A stretch of 64,000 nt of DNA from Mayamaea pseudoterrestris (Eukaryota; Bacillariophyta; Bacillariophyceae; Sellaphorales; Sellaphoraceae). The position numbers and the translations under genes are program-made. The stretch's first letter is position 1. Every line of letters begins with the position of its first letter. Positions 19,910 through 29,811 of this stretch are shown here, one piece after another. The notes below the pieces were generated by a model. That model searched no databases. It was not told the DNA's origin and saw nothing but the letters and a program-made list of their open reading frames with translations. The stretch covers positions 868,001 through 932,000 of the forward strand of contig BROI01000008.1 in assembly GCA_027923505.1 (NCBI GenBank), written 5' to 3'.

Positions 19910-20069
19910 GGTAAATGTGGATGCATTTGCAGTGCACGGAGCATGGTGATGGTAAAAATGGAACGCGCGATGGCGCGGCGCATGTATTAATGCTGAACGT
20001 CCTTTTGTCGGATCGGTACTTGTTGGCCACCCATTTTTGTCGCTGTTCGCGGCATCAAATCCATGATCC

Positions 20070-21792
20070 ATGGCCATCATATCGATGGTTTCACAACAAT
20101 CAACAATCATTATACTGTCGTATCTAGTACTCGTGCAGTCTTTCATGCTTGCTAATCCATCACCAGCCACTTTAATGGGCCTAGCAGCTTCGATACTTCC
20201 CAAAGAGAGCTTGACTCCCAGCAAGGCAACGAGAAACGATGAAGATATTGATGCATGGAAGAATAAAGTGAAAGAATTTCAAGAGCAACTACTCGATGAC
20301 TCTTTTCTTCATCTTCCTGTGCGTGGAAACACCATTGAGGCAGCTAGTCTTTATAAGCAATCATCGCAGACAAATGATGTAGCAGCCGCTACTTTGATGC
20401 CAGGAACGCACAAGCATTTAGGAGGCGCGTATGACCCAACCGATGGGACGATCTATGGAGTACCCGCAAACTCAAAGGCTGTCTTGTTTCTTAAGTATCA
20501 CGAACCATCCAATTCCTATAAAATGGGGACTATTCCGTTGCCCGACAGCGTCAAGGATTACAAAATGAAGTGGCTTCGCGGAATCTTTGCGCATGGGTAT
20601 CTTTGGGCCATTCCTTCCTGGGCGCCCAAGGTGCTGTGCGTTGATGTTGATGCGTTTTGGGGTCGACGAAAAGTAACCGAGGCTGGGATTGTTCAACTAT
20701 TAGACTTGCCTAGCGGACACTCTCAAGAATCTGGCGAGCCCATGCAGTGGCAGTGGCATGGAGCAGGACTCAACCAAGAGAAGACTGCCATTTACTGCAT
20801 TCCATCCAACGCAAAGCAGGTACTGAAGGTGGATCTAATGACGAAGTCGACATCACTCATTCCAATTCAATATGATAAGCAAAAGTACCCAGATTTTACC
20901 TTGCAATCGTCTAATAAGTGGTATGGCGGTATTTTTGGAGTGGATAATTGTGTCTATGGCATACCGTACCGAAGTTGCGCTGTTCTGAGAATTGACTGTA
21001 ACAACGACTCGGCAAGTCTCGTCGGTCCTGATTACGGCGTTGCAAAATTTAATTGGCATGGTGGGTTGTTTGTGGCGGCTGCTGACGCTAATCATGTATC
21101 CACTCACACCCTCGATTATTGTGTTTATCTTTCATAGGCGGCATACAAGTGAATGGTACGTGTATGATATGGCTCCAATTTGTTCTTAATCATTGGCACT
21201 GGCGTCTCATCGCCATAACGCTTTCTGTGACACAGGAAAGATTTACGCTCATCCTTCGCATGCAAACACTGTTCTAGTGATTGATACCCATACAGATGCA
21301 ACAGACGAGAATCGATGCTCCGAAATGCCGATTCGAAGAGCAGAGTATGAAACGGGCGAGCGGAACCAATATAAATGGTTAGGCGGAAATGTTGGCGTTG
21401 ATGGGAACATTTATTGCCCGGCATGCGATACATCGTCTGTTCTTGTAATAGATACCACAAAGAACGAGGCGCATACATTTGGTTTTGCGGGCACGGATAA
21501 AAATAAGTGGCAAGGAGGTGTTCTAGGCCGAGACGGTTGTGTGTACTGTATACCCGCATCCGGGAACCACGTTTTGAGAATTAAAACTGGAGACGAGAAT
21601 GCTGTACAGCTGCTTGGAAACTTGCCGTCGTACAAGGATAAGTGGCAAGGTGGGCATGCTGGGTTGGATGGAAGCCTGTACTTCATTCCGGAGAATGGTT
21701 TTCGTGTGTTGAAAGTAACACCACCGGAAGGTCCTCCTGAACTTGTGAACGGAGAATTACCTGACGGCGACGTGACGATTGAAATGCTCTAA
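20070..21792 (+). CDS. Secreted repeat protein (KWxGG...GxIYxIP repeats)
   Basis: Two exons, 20070-21095 and probably 21241-21792, encode about 525 residues. The N-terminus is signal-peptide-like (IIILSYLVLVQSF). The rest is built of at least seven degenerate units of about 45 residues with the pattern KW-x-G-G-x-x-G-x-D-G-x-[IV]-Y-x-[IC]-P followed by VL-x-[IV]-D, for example KWQGGVLGRDGCVYCIP. This resembles a beta-propeller blade series but is not one of the classic WD, Kelch or NHL signatures. Proteins with this pattern occur in other protists, and the function is not known to me. The intron borders are uncertain: GTATCC at 21096 with an acceptor after GAAAG (21240) keeps the frame, but the acceptor after ACACAG (21235) fits the repeat better and lacks a GT partner. 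Confidence 0.7.
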
Positions 21793-21824
21793 GTTTGTTA
21801 TTGTCTGTATTGCAAGCATACTCA

Positions 21825-21882
21825 TAGGTGTAACATGCTACGGAGTACTAGCTTCTGCCGATCTATTAGGTGTAACATGCTA
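21825..21882. repeat. Two copies of TAGGTGTAACATGCTA downstream of repeat protein
   Basis: The 16-mer occurs at 21825-21840 and 21867-21882, between the convergent 3' ends of two genes. A shorter match, TAGGTGTAACA, occurs at 24510-24520, just after the coiled-coil gene. This could be a local duplication or a 3'-end processing element. Confidence 0.35.
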
Positions 21883-21892
21883 CTGAGCACAT

Positions 21893-23394
21893 CTACTCGT
21901 TTGGTCCGATAGCCACACCACCGTTTCGTTCCAGCAATTTAATCACCGGATGGTCATCTTCTAGCGATTGTTTCGCCCACCACAGTGCATTTGCGCCCTG
22001 CAATCATAACGCGGGGAAACATTAGCGTAAAGGCAATCACGTGGCGTGGCAGTCGCCAATAGCACTGCTACCTGAACACTTACCCTTCCGCTGTTCGTTC
22101 GATCATTCACGCTGGCTCCCTTACGCAGTAGGAAAGCCACTACTTCAGTGTTGCCTCCCCGTGCCGCTTCATGCAAGGGTTTCCACCCATTAGCATCCGA
22201 TTGGTGCAAAGCGTCAGGGTTTTTCGCCAAGATCTTTTTCATGTCCTCGACGCTACCATTGGCCGCTTTTACATGCGCCGGCGTAACACCCTTGGCCTTG
22301 GATCTCGTAGGAGGACGCTTGTCTTGTTTCGGCTCCTCTCTATAGAATATATAATTTTGTCGCCATCGCTTCGCTTCCTCTGTTCCTTCGTGAATGTAGT
22401 CTGGTAGCGACGCAATTTTGGTGGCGGAGGCATGTTTACGCGGTGGCGAACCTCCTAGCTTACTAAAGGCAAGCTCAAATAGTTCCTTCGCAGTTCGCTT
22501 TTTCGCATCGGGCTGCCGCAATAATAGTAAATGTTCCATCTCTTGCGAGTAATGCAGCGGCTCAAAATGGAAAAAGACATTGGCATAGTATTCCATCGCT
22601 AGCGGTTGCGGCCTGCCATGGATGACAGAATGCGACTCGTAGAGTATCATCTCTCCAGGTTCTAATGTAAGGTTTCGAGCGACACCATCGTGCCCTATGA
22701 CTTCCAGTGGCCAGTCGTGATCTTCGCCATCCACAGCGCCGGCTTGTGCAACATTAACGATTGCACTAATAACAAGCGGAAGGCGATCAACATGCGGTGA
22801 TAAAAGAGCTCCACGATGATAAACACGTATCCCATATGTCGAAGTTGGCACCAAAGTCGTTTGTGTCCATTGCTCGAGGACCGATTTGAGCTGATCCGCA
22901 ACAATGCGCCTGTTCGCCAATGAGAGTGAGTCAAGTGGAACAATGGTGGTTGGAACGTGCCAGTGATTGACATAGACGTTCCCAGCATCCCATAGTTCCA
23001 TTCGAGCTTGAGACACATTGTGATAGTTCCAATATGCACGTAGGATGTTAAAAGCCTGCGTCGGAACCTTCATTTTTGCGTAGCCAGCGCTTGTAAAATT
23101 GGTTTGTTGCATTGGCTGACGTAGATTGTGTGCTATGCGTTCCTCCTCGTTACGAATGCAAAGCTCCTTGGAATAGTGCTCATAGCATCCCTTCATGAAT
23201 CTTTGGTAAGCAATTGGTCGCGGCAGTAGCGAGTCGTCATGAGATAAGGCGTTGGCATGGGCGCCGTGATGCATGGGCCACGAGTAGTCGACTCCGTACC
23301 GGGATTCATCCTCCGCATCGTTTAATACTTCGCTCTCGGCAAACACAAGGACAAAGAAAGTTGACAGGAAAAGAAGAGATGAAGACCGGTACAT
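21893..23394 (-). CDS. Prolyl 4-hydroxylase-like 2OG-Fe(II) oxygenase fused to ankyrin repeats
   Basis: Exons 22084-23394 and 21893-21997, with an 86-nt intron (21998-22083), encode 471 residues. The start at 23394 gives a signal peptide (SSLLFLSTFFVLVFA), indicating ER entry. The central domain is a 2-oxoglutarate/iron dioxygenase: HxD in SPHVDRLP, distal His in HSVIHGRP, then a family-typical hydrophobic strand (EYYANVFFHFEP). The C-terminal 100 residues form ankyrin repeats (GWKPLHEAARGGNTEVVAFLLRKG), completed by exon 2 (GANALWWAKQSLEDDHPVIKLL). Prolyl 4-hydroxylases modify extracellular proteins, and diatom frustule proteins include hydroxylated prolines. Ankyrin repeats on a luminal hydroxylase are unusual. 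The ATG at 23394 could be preceded by other starts, but none gives a better N-terminus. Confidence 0.82.
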
Positions 23395-23644
23395 CTTTAT
23401 ACCAGAAGCTGTGATGCTATTGCATTCGATAAAAGTAGTGATGATCGCTGTGCCATTTTTGTTGAAGGCATGCCACAAAGAAAGTCGCTCCGAAATTAAA
23501 TGTCACAGCGCCAATCGAATGTCGCACAGTTACTCATCATCGAAACGCAAAACCAATTGCACCGCACAGCTTTATCTCCTCCTTACATGGGGACCTGTAC
23601 ATGCATGACTATCAGCACAAAGGACTTATCCGATCTTCGAGATA

Positions 23645-24451
23645 ATGAGCGAAGCAAAATCAGTTATTGAAGCGGCGATGGAAGACTCGCTTGATCGTCG
23701 GCGTTTGTCGTTTACCAATCAACACAAGCTGTTGACGACGCAGTCGTCGTCCGAGCCTGCCTTTTTGCCGTTTCATTTAAAACTCCTCCAAGCGCTTTAT
23801 GCCGACAGGAGCAATGAGTTCATTGATGATATGATTTTCGAATCAATTCACCATTTTTTGAACAACCGGCAGCATGTTGTCAAGGCTAAAAAAGAGGCGC
23901 TGCGCCTCAAGGGAATTCACGAGCAAGCGACTAAACTATCAGACACGGAAAGGGAGAAGCAGCTGGTTGCCGACGAGCATTTGTTTGCGAGAAAACGCAA
24001 GAGCACATCACCGCAATATCATGCAAGTCCAATACTCTCCTTGTCCATGCAGTCGCCACATATGATGATGCACATGCATCCTGCCACTCGCAATGAACCC
24101 TTTGGTATGGTGGCGCGGCTTTTGCATTTGCGATATCAACGCAGCCAGCTCGAGTTCGAAAACAAGGCCAACTTATACAAGGAACTGTTAAACGCGGTCC
24201 AATGTGAAATTACAAACCTTGAGGAGCAATTAGCGGAGAGCCGATCAAAGTTCAACGAGCGAATGAGTAAAACATTAGAGCAACTTTTGTCAACTAGCAG
24301 CCACCAGGAAGGAGTCGACACTAATAAATCTCTCCGAAATGATAAAAGCATTTCGGACATGGAGGGGCAATCGCAAGCGGCCGAATTGGCTTTCACAATT
24401 CGACTTTGGCAACAATTGGATCTCGACTTGAAGCAAATGTTGTGTATTTAA
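23645..24451 (+). CDS. Hypothetical coiled-coil protein
   Basis: Single-exon 268-residue protein that I do not recognise. Residues 60-115 are helical and charged (a Lys/Glu-rich stretch VKAKKEALRLKG). A Met/His-rich patch lies near residues 135-150 (PHMMMHMHP). Residues 160-220 look like a coiled coil (SQLEFENKANLYKELLNAV then ITNLEEQLAESRSKF). There is no signal peptide or membrane helix, so it is probably cytosolic or nuclear. The frame is long, ATG-initiated and of ordinary composition, so a real gene is likely, but its function cannot be deduced. It diverges from the prolyl hydroxylase gene. Confidence 0.6.
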   Translation: MSEAKSVIEAAMEDSLDRRRLSFTNQHKLLTTQSSSEPAFLPFHLKLLQALYADRSNEFIDDMIFESIHHFLNNRQHVVKAKKEALRLKGIHEQATKLSDTEREKQLVADEHLFARKRKSTSPQYHASPILSLSMQSPHMMMHMHPATRNEPFGMVARLLHLRYQRSQLEFENKANLYKELLNAVQCEITNLEEQLAESRSKFNERMSKTLEQLLSTSSHQEGVDTNKSLRNDKSISDMEGQSQAAELAFTIRLWQQLDLDLKQMLCI

Positions 24452-24566
24452 ACTAAGCTTGAGTTACATCCACATGCGGATACATTAAAAGGTACCGACA
24501 TGTAATTCCTAGGTGTAACATTTACTATTGACCACCTTTTTTTCGTTCATATCCGTTGAATTTACC

Positions 24567-24650
24567 ATGGATTTCTTAGCTCAAGCCGTCGTCCAGAGAT
24601 TGAAGGGATCTTTGACTACATTGAATTGGCTAGGACGAAACGCCGGCTGA
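24567..24650 (+). CDS. Possible 27-residue micropeptide ORF
   Basis: In the 293-bp gap between the coiled-coil gene and SF3B1, an ATG in strong context (ttaccATGGat) opens a 27-codon frame. It begins MDFLAQAVVQRLKG and ends in WLGRNAG, and would form a basic amphipathic helix. It could be a true small gene, part of a 3' UTR or chance. No family is recognised. Confidence 0.25.
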   Translation: MDFLAQAVVQRLKGSLTTLNWLGRNAG

Positions 24651-24744
24651 GTCAAACGAATGGTTGTCATATAAAGTACTACGGTGATTAAAGGATCGTA
24701 TCATGCACTAATGTATGCACCATTATAGTCGTACGTACTAGCAA

Positions 24745-27700
24745 TTAAATAAACAGCTCGAGGCTGGTCCGAGCGTAAACATTTTCTCCCTCGTTCTCGA
24801 TCAATGGATATCCAGCCACCAGCGCATCCGAATTGTAAATGTAGAGCGTGTTGAAAATCTTCCAAAACGTTTCACGAACTCGGCGAGCTGGATGGTACAG
24901 GCCTTGCAGAGTATACTGCAAAATGAGGTTCGGACCTAGCGCCACCATAAGGCCAGACACTGCATCCAGGACAGCTTGAATGACATGAGGACTCTCCTCA
25001 AAGATATTGGGCCACACGTAATTAAGCAGGTGAATGAGCGCATCTTCGCATCCGAGCCCAGCCACGCCCAACGACAAGTGCTTTACAATCGCTGCAGCAG
25101 TCTGACGATGTACTGGATCACGCTCCATGAGAGCATCTTCAAGCAGCGGCGTCACGGCGTAAACATAGTCCTTGCCCATAGCACCGATATATTCAAACAT
25201 GAAGCTCATCGCCTTGAGTACCCCATTTTGTATGTTAAGCTCTGGAACACGATACTCATTCATCAAAGCGGGAAGTACAGTAAATGGACCGCATGTTTCA
25301 GCGACAATAGCGATCGCCACTGTGGTGCACACTCGCATTTGGCGGTCCTGCACCTTGAGATTATTCAAAAGTGTGTGCAAGACATCCAGAGGGCCAATGG
25401 CCTTCGCTATGAATCCAAACGTGCTTACAGCCGCTCGTCGGATCGCCTTTTTGTGTGCCTTGAGCATCTCCAGTAACTCGAAACAAATGCGCATCCATTC
25501 CTTCGCCGACACATATTCGGCACCACGGTCGGCAATTCTTCCGACGAGATCAATCACATTCTCTTGCACTTTTTCGTGACGGTTGCGCAAGATGGGCGTC
25601 AGTCGAGGCAATAAGTCGCGAATCGGAGGGTTCATTTTCGTCATGCCGATGACAGTCACTATAGCGCGTAGCGCACCAAGAATGCTTCCGAGAACTTCGG
25701 GGTATTCCTCTCCCAGATATTCGTAGAGGACGACGCCCAAGTGCCCCATCAATTGCTCTTCGTCACATGCCTTCATAACGACAGCGATACGGCTGATCAG
25801 ATCGGCAGCTTGCATTCTGACCGATGCAGACTTGTTATTGAGACGCCACTTTATCGTCCCTGCAATCTGCTTTAGATATGGCTTGCACCGTTCCCCAAGA
25901 GCGCACACGACAATGCCAAAGCCGTCCAGCATGATCTCGCTCTCCTTGCCAATGTTCGTAACACTTGCGTCCACTGCCTGTTCTTGAAATGCATAGAGTA
26001 TTCCGTCAATCAAACGCTCCTCGAGTCGTTCGTCAATATCGCTTGAACCTAGACTTTCAACGACAGTCTTGATCGTCTCCATCACCATTCGACGGTACGG
26101 TTCAGAATCATCCTTCAAGTCATCGACTATGCGGACCACAATCTCCGATACTCCAACCTTGTTAGCCAGTTCGCAGGTAGTCTCGACAACTTGCTTATAA
26201 TTGCGTCGATCCAGCGCCATTCGGCGAATCCAAAAATTCCGAAAGAACTCTGGCAAAATCTCGGTTCGAATGTAATCGGGTTCAACGCCTGCAGTGGCAA
26301 CGCATTGTTGAATCACCTTGAGCACGATGCGCTTCATCTCTTCGTCCGGAGAATGAAATTCCCGCAGAAGTATCGGCATGACAAGTCGCGTGTAATGACT
26401 AGCGTAATTCTCCTCCATGAGCGGAATCACAAAGCCAATCGCCTTGAGAAACGCGGCTAGCGATTTACCCTGCTGCTCTAAAGCACCCTTCCACAGAGGC
26501 CGAATAACAGAGTCAAAGCTTTCAATGCCATATGGATAAGCGGCCTCTGCCAGAGCAGCACAAGTGAGCGCAGTCATGATCTTGACCTTCTGAATATCGT
26601 CAGTAAGTCCATGGCTGACAATCTCAACTAGCTCGCGGAGATAGGGTAAGACGGCGACCCCCATCAATAGAGCAATCTGCTGGACAACTTTAATGCCTGT
26701 ATGTCGAGCTTGCCATGACTTGCGAGACTGACAGACAGCCTTCAAAAATGGAAGCAGGGCGGGAACACCCAGCGCGCTAGCGACAACGGCAAACGCCCGA
26801 GAAGTGACGTTGCGAACGTATTCATCGGGACTATCAATATCCGGACGCATACAAGAAATCATTGTTGCCAGACCAGCAGCCTTTGCCAGATTGCTGATAA
26901 TCTCGCGGCCTTCGATCCGAGCGTAATAGTCTTCATCAATCAGCAATGGTTCAATTACAGCGAGAATTCTATGGACAAATGGGCGAACCAAATCATCGAG
27001 TTTGTACAGGACTCGGTCAATAACCTTTACCAGCAAGTGCCGTTCCTGATCTTCAAGCGTCGGACTCATAAGAAGCGGCAAAATTTGATTAAAAAGAGGT
27101 CCCGCGCCAAAGGATCGAGCCTTGTCAGTCATCTGGCGCAAAGCTGTCTTCCGTTGCGGCGGAGTGCCACTTTTAATTTTTAACAGAAGTGATAGTATCT
27201 GTCGGTCCCTAACCTCTTCCTTCGACAGCTTGGTTTCATCCACATCCTCCGTAAGCCTCCCAAAATATTGCATATCTTCTGGTTTTATATACGGGAGACT
27301 TCCAGCAATACCAGATTCATCTGCCGTTGCGGAAATGGGCACACCATATGCCTCTCTGATCTCTTGAATCGAAGCATCTTGGCGCTGCTCAATGGGCACC
27401 TCCATCTGAAAGCCAGCAGGCGTCATGCCAAGCGGCGTGGGCGTTGCTAAAAGGTTGCGACCCGGCGTTCGCAGCGGTACGTAGCCAGGTGGAGGTGCAA
27501 CAATCGCATAACCTTCCGCAGGAAGAATCGCATCCAACGCTGCAGCCGTCCATGGTCTGTTCCTCGACTCCATTTCCTTTTCCAAAGCCATTGACTTGTT
27601 CAACACCATGGGAGTCTGGCCACCGATACCAACACCAGCGCTAGGCGCCAATGGCGTCGCATCCCATCTACTCGTGCTCTTTCCGGCACCTCCTCCAACC

Positions 27701-28644
27701 AGAGGAGTCGCGGCAACATTCGATCCAGTGGCAAGAGGAGTTGCATCCCATTTCGAAGAAGTTTTCGCAGTAGCCAAAGGCGTGGCAGCAACTTTAAAGT
27801 CAGCTGCAATTGGGGTTTCATCCCATCGCTTTCGCGTCGTTTTGCCAGAAGCAGCTTGTCCAGCATTGCGATCCCACTTGTTCGAAACTACGGACGACTC
27901 TGTATCCGACACTGCAGCAATTATGTCATTTGGTTCATCCGTAGTGTCCCAGCGACGTTTACGACCCTTTGCTTCGTCGTTCTGAATGACAGACTCGTCG
28001 CGCTGATGGTTCTCTTCATCGTCCGTGCGATCCGGCAGCGATTCCTTGGCGAGAGCCTTTAGTAAATCATCCTTCTCCTTCTCCATATTTGCCTGCTGCA
28101 TAGCTTCTTGAAAGGATAGCCCATCCTCGCGAAGGACGCGGTCGTGTCGTCGCTTCTGATAGTCGGATTCTCGATCGCCAACCTTGGTGTTGACGAGGCC
28201 TGTGCCAGACATGGTATTCTTGAATGGATTGTCATGTTCTCCGACATCCTTATCATCCTGATTGAACAAGTAAAAAACAATGATACTGAGTGAGTCATCA
28301 TTAATTATTGAAAGAAACGAGAGCACAGACAGAATCAGACAAAATTTGTTCAAGCAATTCGCATCATTCATTCGCATTCCCTTTCCTCTACACCAACTTA
28401 CCATTCTCGCATGTTTCGTACTCGGATGACTGCTCACGCGGCCTTCATCCAGACCTTCATCATCTTCGTTATCAACATCGTCGTCTACTATCTCCTTGGC
28501 GTATTCTTCGTCAGCGCCGGAGGCAAAGATTCCGTCGTCGAATGCCACATTGGTTCCAAATCGAAGTCCGCCGCGGCCATCAGTGGTTGCTAGCGGCTGC
28601 GACTTGGAATTTTCGTCCGTCTTGTTCATTGTTGGCACGGGCAT
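24745..28644 (-). CDS. SF3B1: SF3B1 (U2 snRNP splicing factor 3b subunit 1)
   Basis: Exon 1 (28402-28644) and exon 2 (24745-28257) encode 1251 residues after removal of a 144-nt intron (28258-28401). The N-terminus carries several RWDxTP/KWDATPL repeats, the phospho-regulated SF3B1 region that binds U2AF and other partners. The remainder is the HEAT-repeat superhelix with near-human sequence, for example [45 protein letters not shown] and [20 protein letters not shown]3B1 grips the U2 snRNA/branch-site helix during spliceosome assembly. The loop equivalent to the human K700 hot spot reads [11 protein letters not shown], so that Lys is kept. The intron length is divisible by three and has no in-frame stop, so its retention would add 48 residues. 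It converges with the 23645-24451 gene. Confidence 0.96.
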   Translation of the reverse strand: MPVPTMNKTDENSKSQPLATTDGRGGLRFGTNVAFDDGIFASGADEEYAKEIVDDDVDNEDDEGLDEGRVSSHPSTKHARMVSWCRGKGMRMNDANCLNKFCLILSVLSFLSIINDDSLSIIVFYLFNQDDKDVGEHDNPFKNTMSGTGLVNTKVGDRESDYQKRRHDRVLREDGLSFQEAMQQANMEKEKDDLLKALAKESLPDRTDDEENHQRDESVIQNDEAKGRKRRWDTTDEPNDIIAAVSDTESSVVSNKWDRNAGQAASGKTTRKRWDETPIAADFKVAATPLATAKTSSKWDATPLATGSNVAATPLVGGGAGKSTSRWDATPLAPSAGVGIGGQTPMVLNKSMALEKEMESRNRPWTAAALDAILPAEGYAIVAPPPGYVPLRTPGRNLLATPTPLGMTPAGFQMEVPIEQRQDASIQEIREAYGVPISATADESGIAGSLPYIKPEDMQYFGRLTEDVDETKLSKEEVRDRQILSLLLKIKSGTPPQRKTALRQMTDKARSFGAGPLFNQILPLLMSPTLEDQERHLLVKVIDRVLYKLDDLVRPFVHRILAVIEPLLIDEDYYARIEGREIISNLAKAAGLATMISCMRPDIDSPDEYVRNVTSRAFAVVASALGVPALLPFLKAVCQSRKSWQARHTGIKVVQQIALLMGVAVLPYLRELVEIVSHGLTDDIQKVKIMTALTCAALAEAAYPYGIESFDSVIRPLWKGALEQQGKSLAAFLKAIGFVIPLMEENYASHYTRLVMPILLREFHSPDEEMKRIVLKVIQQCVATAGVEPDYIRTEILPEFFRNFWIRRMALDRRNYKQVVETTCELANKVGVSEIVVRIVDDLKDDSEPYRRMVMETIKTVVESLGSSDIDERLEERLIDGILYAFQEQAVDASVTNIGKESEIMLDGFGIVVCALGERCKPYLKQIAGTIKWRLNNKSASVRMQAADLISRIAVVMKACDEEQLMGHLGVVLYEYLGEEYPEVLGSILGALRAIVTVIGMTKMNPPIRDLLPRLTPILRNRHEKVQENVIDLVGRIADRGAEYVSAKEWMRICFELLEMLKAHKKAIRRAAVSTFGFIAKAIGPLDVLHTLLNNLKVQDRQMRVCTTVAIAIVAETCGPFTVLPALMNEYRVPELNIQNGVLKAMSFMFEYIGAMGKDYVYAVTPLLEDALMERDPVHRQTAAAIVKHLSLGVAGLGCEDALIHLLNYVWPNIFEESPHVIQAVLDAVSGLMVALGPNLILQYTLQGLYHPARRVRETFWKIFNTLYIYNSDALVAGYPLIENEGENVYARTSLELFI

Positions 28645-29289
28645 GACCGTTCACTTTAATATCTACAAGTGTCAGTGAAAGAGCAGAGAGGTGAGTGGCG
28701 GCAGCGGGCCTCTTCTGAGTTTCGTGTGTTGGTCCGTCATGGTGAAGCGTCGCCGCACTTTACAGTATCGTAGCGGTATCCAGCTTCCTTCTTTCGTGCT
28801 CTGCAGACCTTCCGTTTCATGCCCCGTCTGCCCAGCGTCCGTGGAAATGGCGGTTCGATGGGAGGCAGCGAGAGACGACGCTCACAATGGCTGTTGATTC
28901 CCTCACTGCAGGTATGTACGAGGTACTTGGTCGTCTCTTGATGCTTTGACTCCTGACGAGTGCAGGAAAGCTGCTGTATAGATTTATGCTGGATGCAACA
29001 AGTATTAAAGATCAAGAGAAGGGGCGAAAGGCGATGGTTTGATTCTCGAAATATTCTGGTTCCGGACCGCTACTCATCCTTTCAACACGATGTAGACGAG
29101 TCCCCTTCGTTGGCTTTGCCATCTAGAGAATGATTCGATTATGTTGCTTGAAAAGAACATCTTTGGAATATCGAACGTAAAATTTCGGTGTGTTTCTGAG
29201 CTCCATTTTGCAATGTGCAACTCACCATTACTTGCGTTCCATTTCGTTTCAGGTCCGAGCAACCCATTGTATACCAGCGATTTTACACC
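28645..29289 (+). other. Leader of the UBL-eL41 gene, probable 5'-UTR intron
   Basis: No protein gene is convincing here. A donor CTGCAG|GTATGT near 28910 and an acceptor CGTTTCAG near 29253 would define a 5'-UTR intron of about 340 nt, a common arrangement in ribosomal protein genes. The region also contains the promoter shared with the divergent SF3B1 gene. Intron borders are inferred. Confidence 0.4.
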
Positions 29290-29683
29290 ATGATTCAAGT
29301 TTTCGTCAATACGACTGCTTACACGGTCGACCCTGCCGTCTCGGTTGAGTCCTTCAAGGCTCAGATTGAGAACAAGGAGTTCATCCCGTCCTCGCAGATT
29401 CGCCTCATGTTTGGAGGAAGAGTTCTCGAGGGAGGCTCCCTCGAGGCGTTTGGACTCGAGGAGGATGACGAAATTGTCCTCAGTGCCGAGGCCCCTGCCG
29501 GTATGCGCGGCAAGTGGCGTAAGAAGCGGTACGTGGTCTGGTTTGAATTTGAATTGTCTATTTGGACTGCTTCGTTCGCAGAGTATTATCCTCTCATCTC
29601 ACCCTTTATTACAATTTTGTGTAATTTACAGCATGCGCCGCCTCCGTCGTAAGCGCCGTAAGATGCGTCAACGTGCTCGTTAA
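29290..29683 (+). CDS. Ubiquitin-like domain fused to ribosomal protein eL41
   Basis: Exons 29290-29528 and 29632-29683, with a 103-nt intron (29529-29631, GTACGT...ACAG), encode 96 residues. Residues 1-71 are a ubiquitin-like fold: start MIQVFVNTTAYTV, central AQIENKEFIPSSQIRLMFGG, end IVLSAEAPAG. Residues 72-96 begin MRGKWRKKR, and exon 2 completes an RRLRRKRRKMRQRAR tail. This matches eL41, the 25-residue basic protein at the ribosomal subunit interface, across its whole length. Ubiquitin or ubiquitin-like fusions are well known for eL40, eS31 and eS30 (FUBI), but I know of none for eL41. The junction is Ala-Gly|Met instead of the usual Gly-Gly, so processing is uncertain. The intron lies inside the eL41 part, which makes an accidental merge of neighbouring genes unlikely. 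Confidence 0.92.
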
Positions 29684-29709
29684 GCAAACGAGGCGGATGG
29701 ACGTTGCTT

Positions 29710-29725
29710 CCGAGTGCACACTCGG
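29710..29725 (+). terminator. Stem-loop followed by T-run after UBL-eL41
   Basis: CCGAGT-GCAC-ACTCGG forms a perfect 6-bp stem 27 nt after the stop codon, followed by C and five T. It may aid 3'-end formation or mRNA stability of this very short transcript. No test is possible here. Confidence 0.35.
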
Positions 29726-29811
29726 CTTTTTACTACAAAAGTGTGGGAGTCATTGAGGATTAATATTCTACTTCTAGTTCAAAATGTTTGCTCTACTTAT
29801 TGATTCATGTT

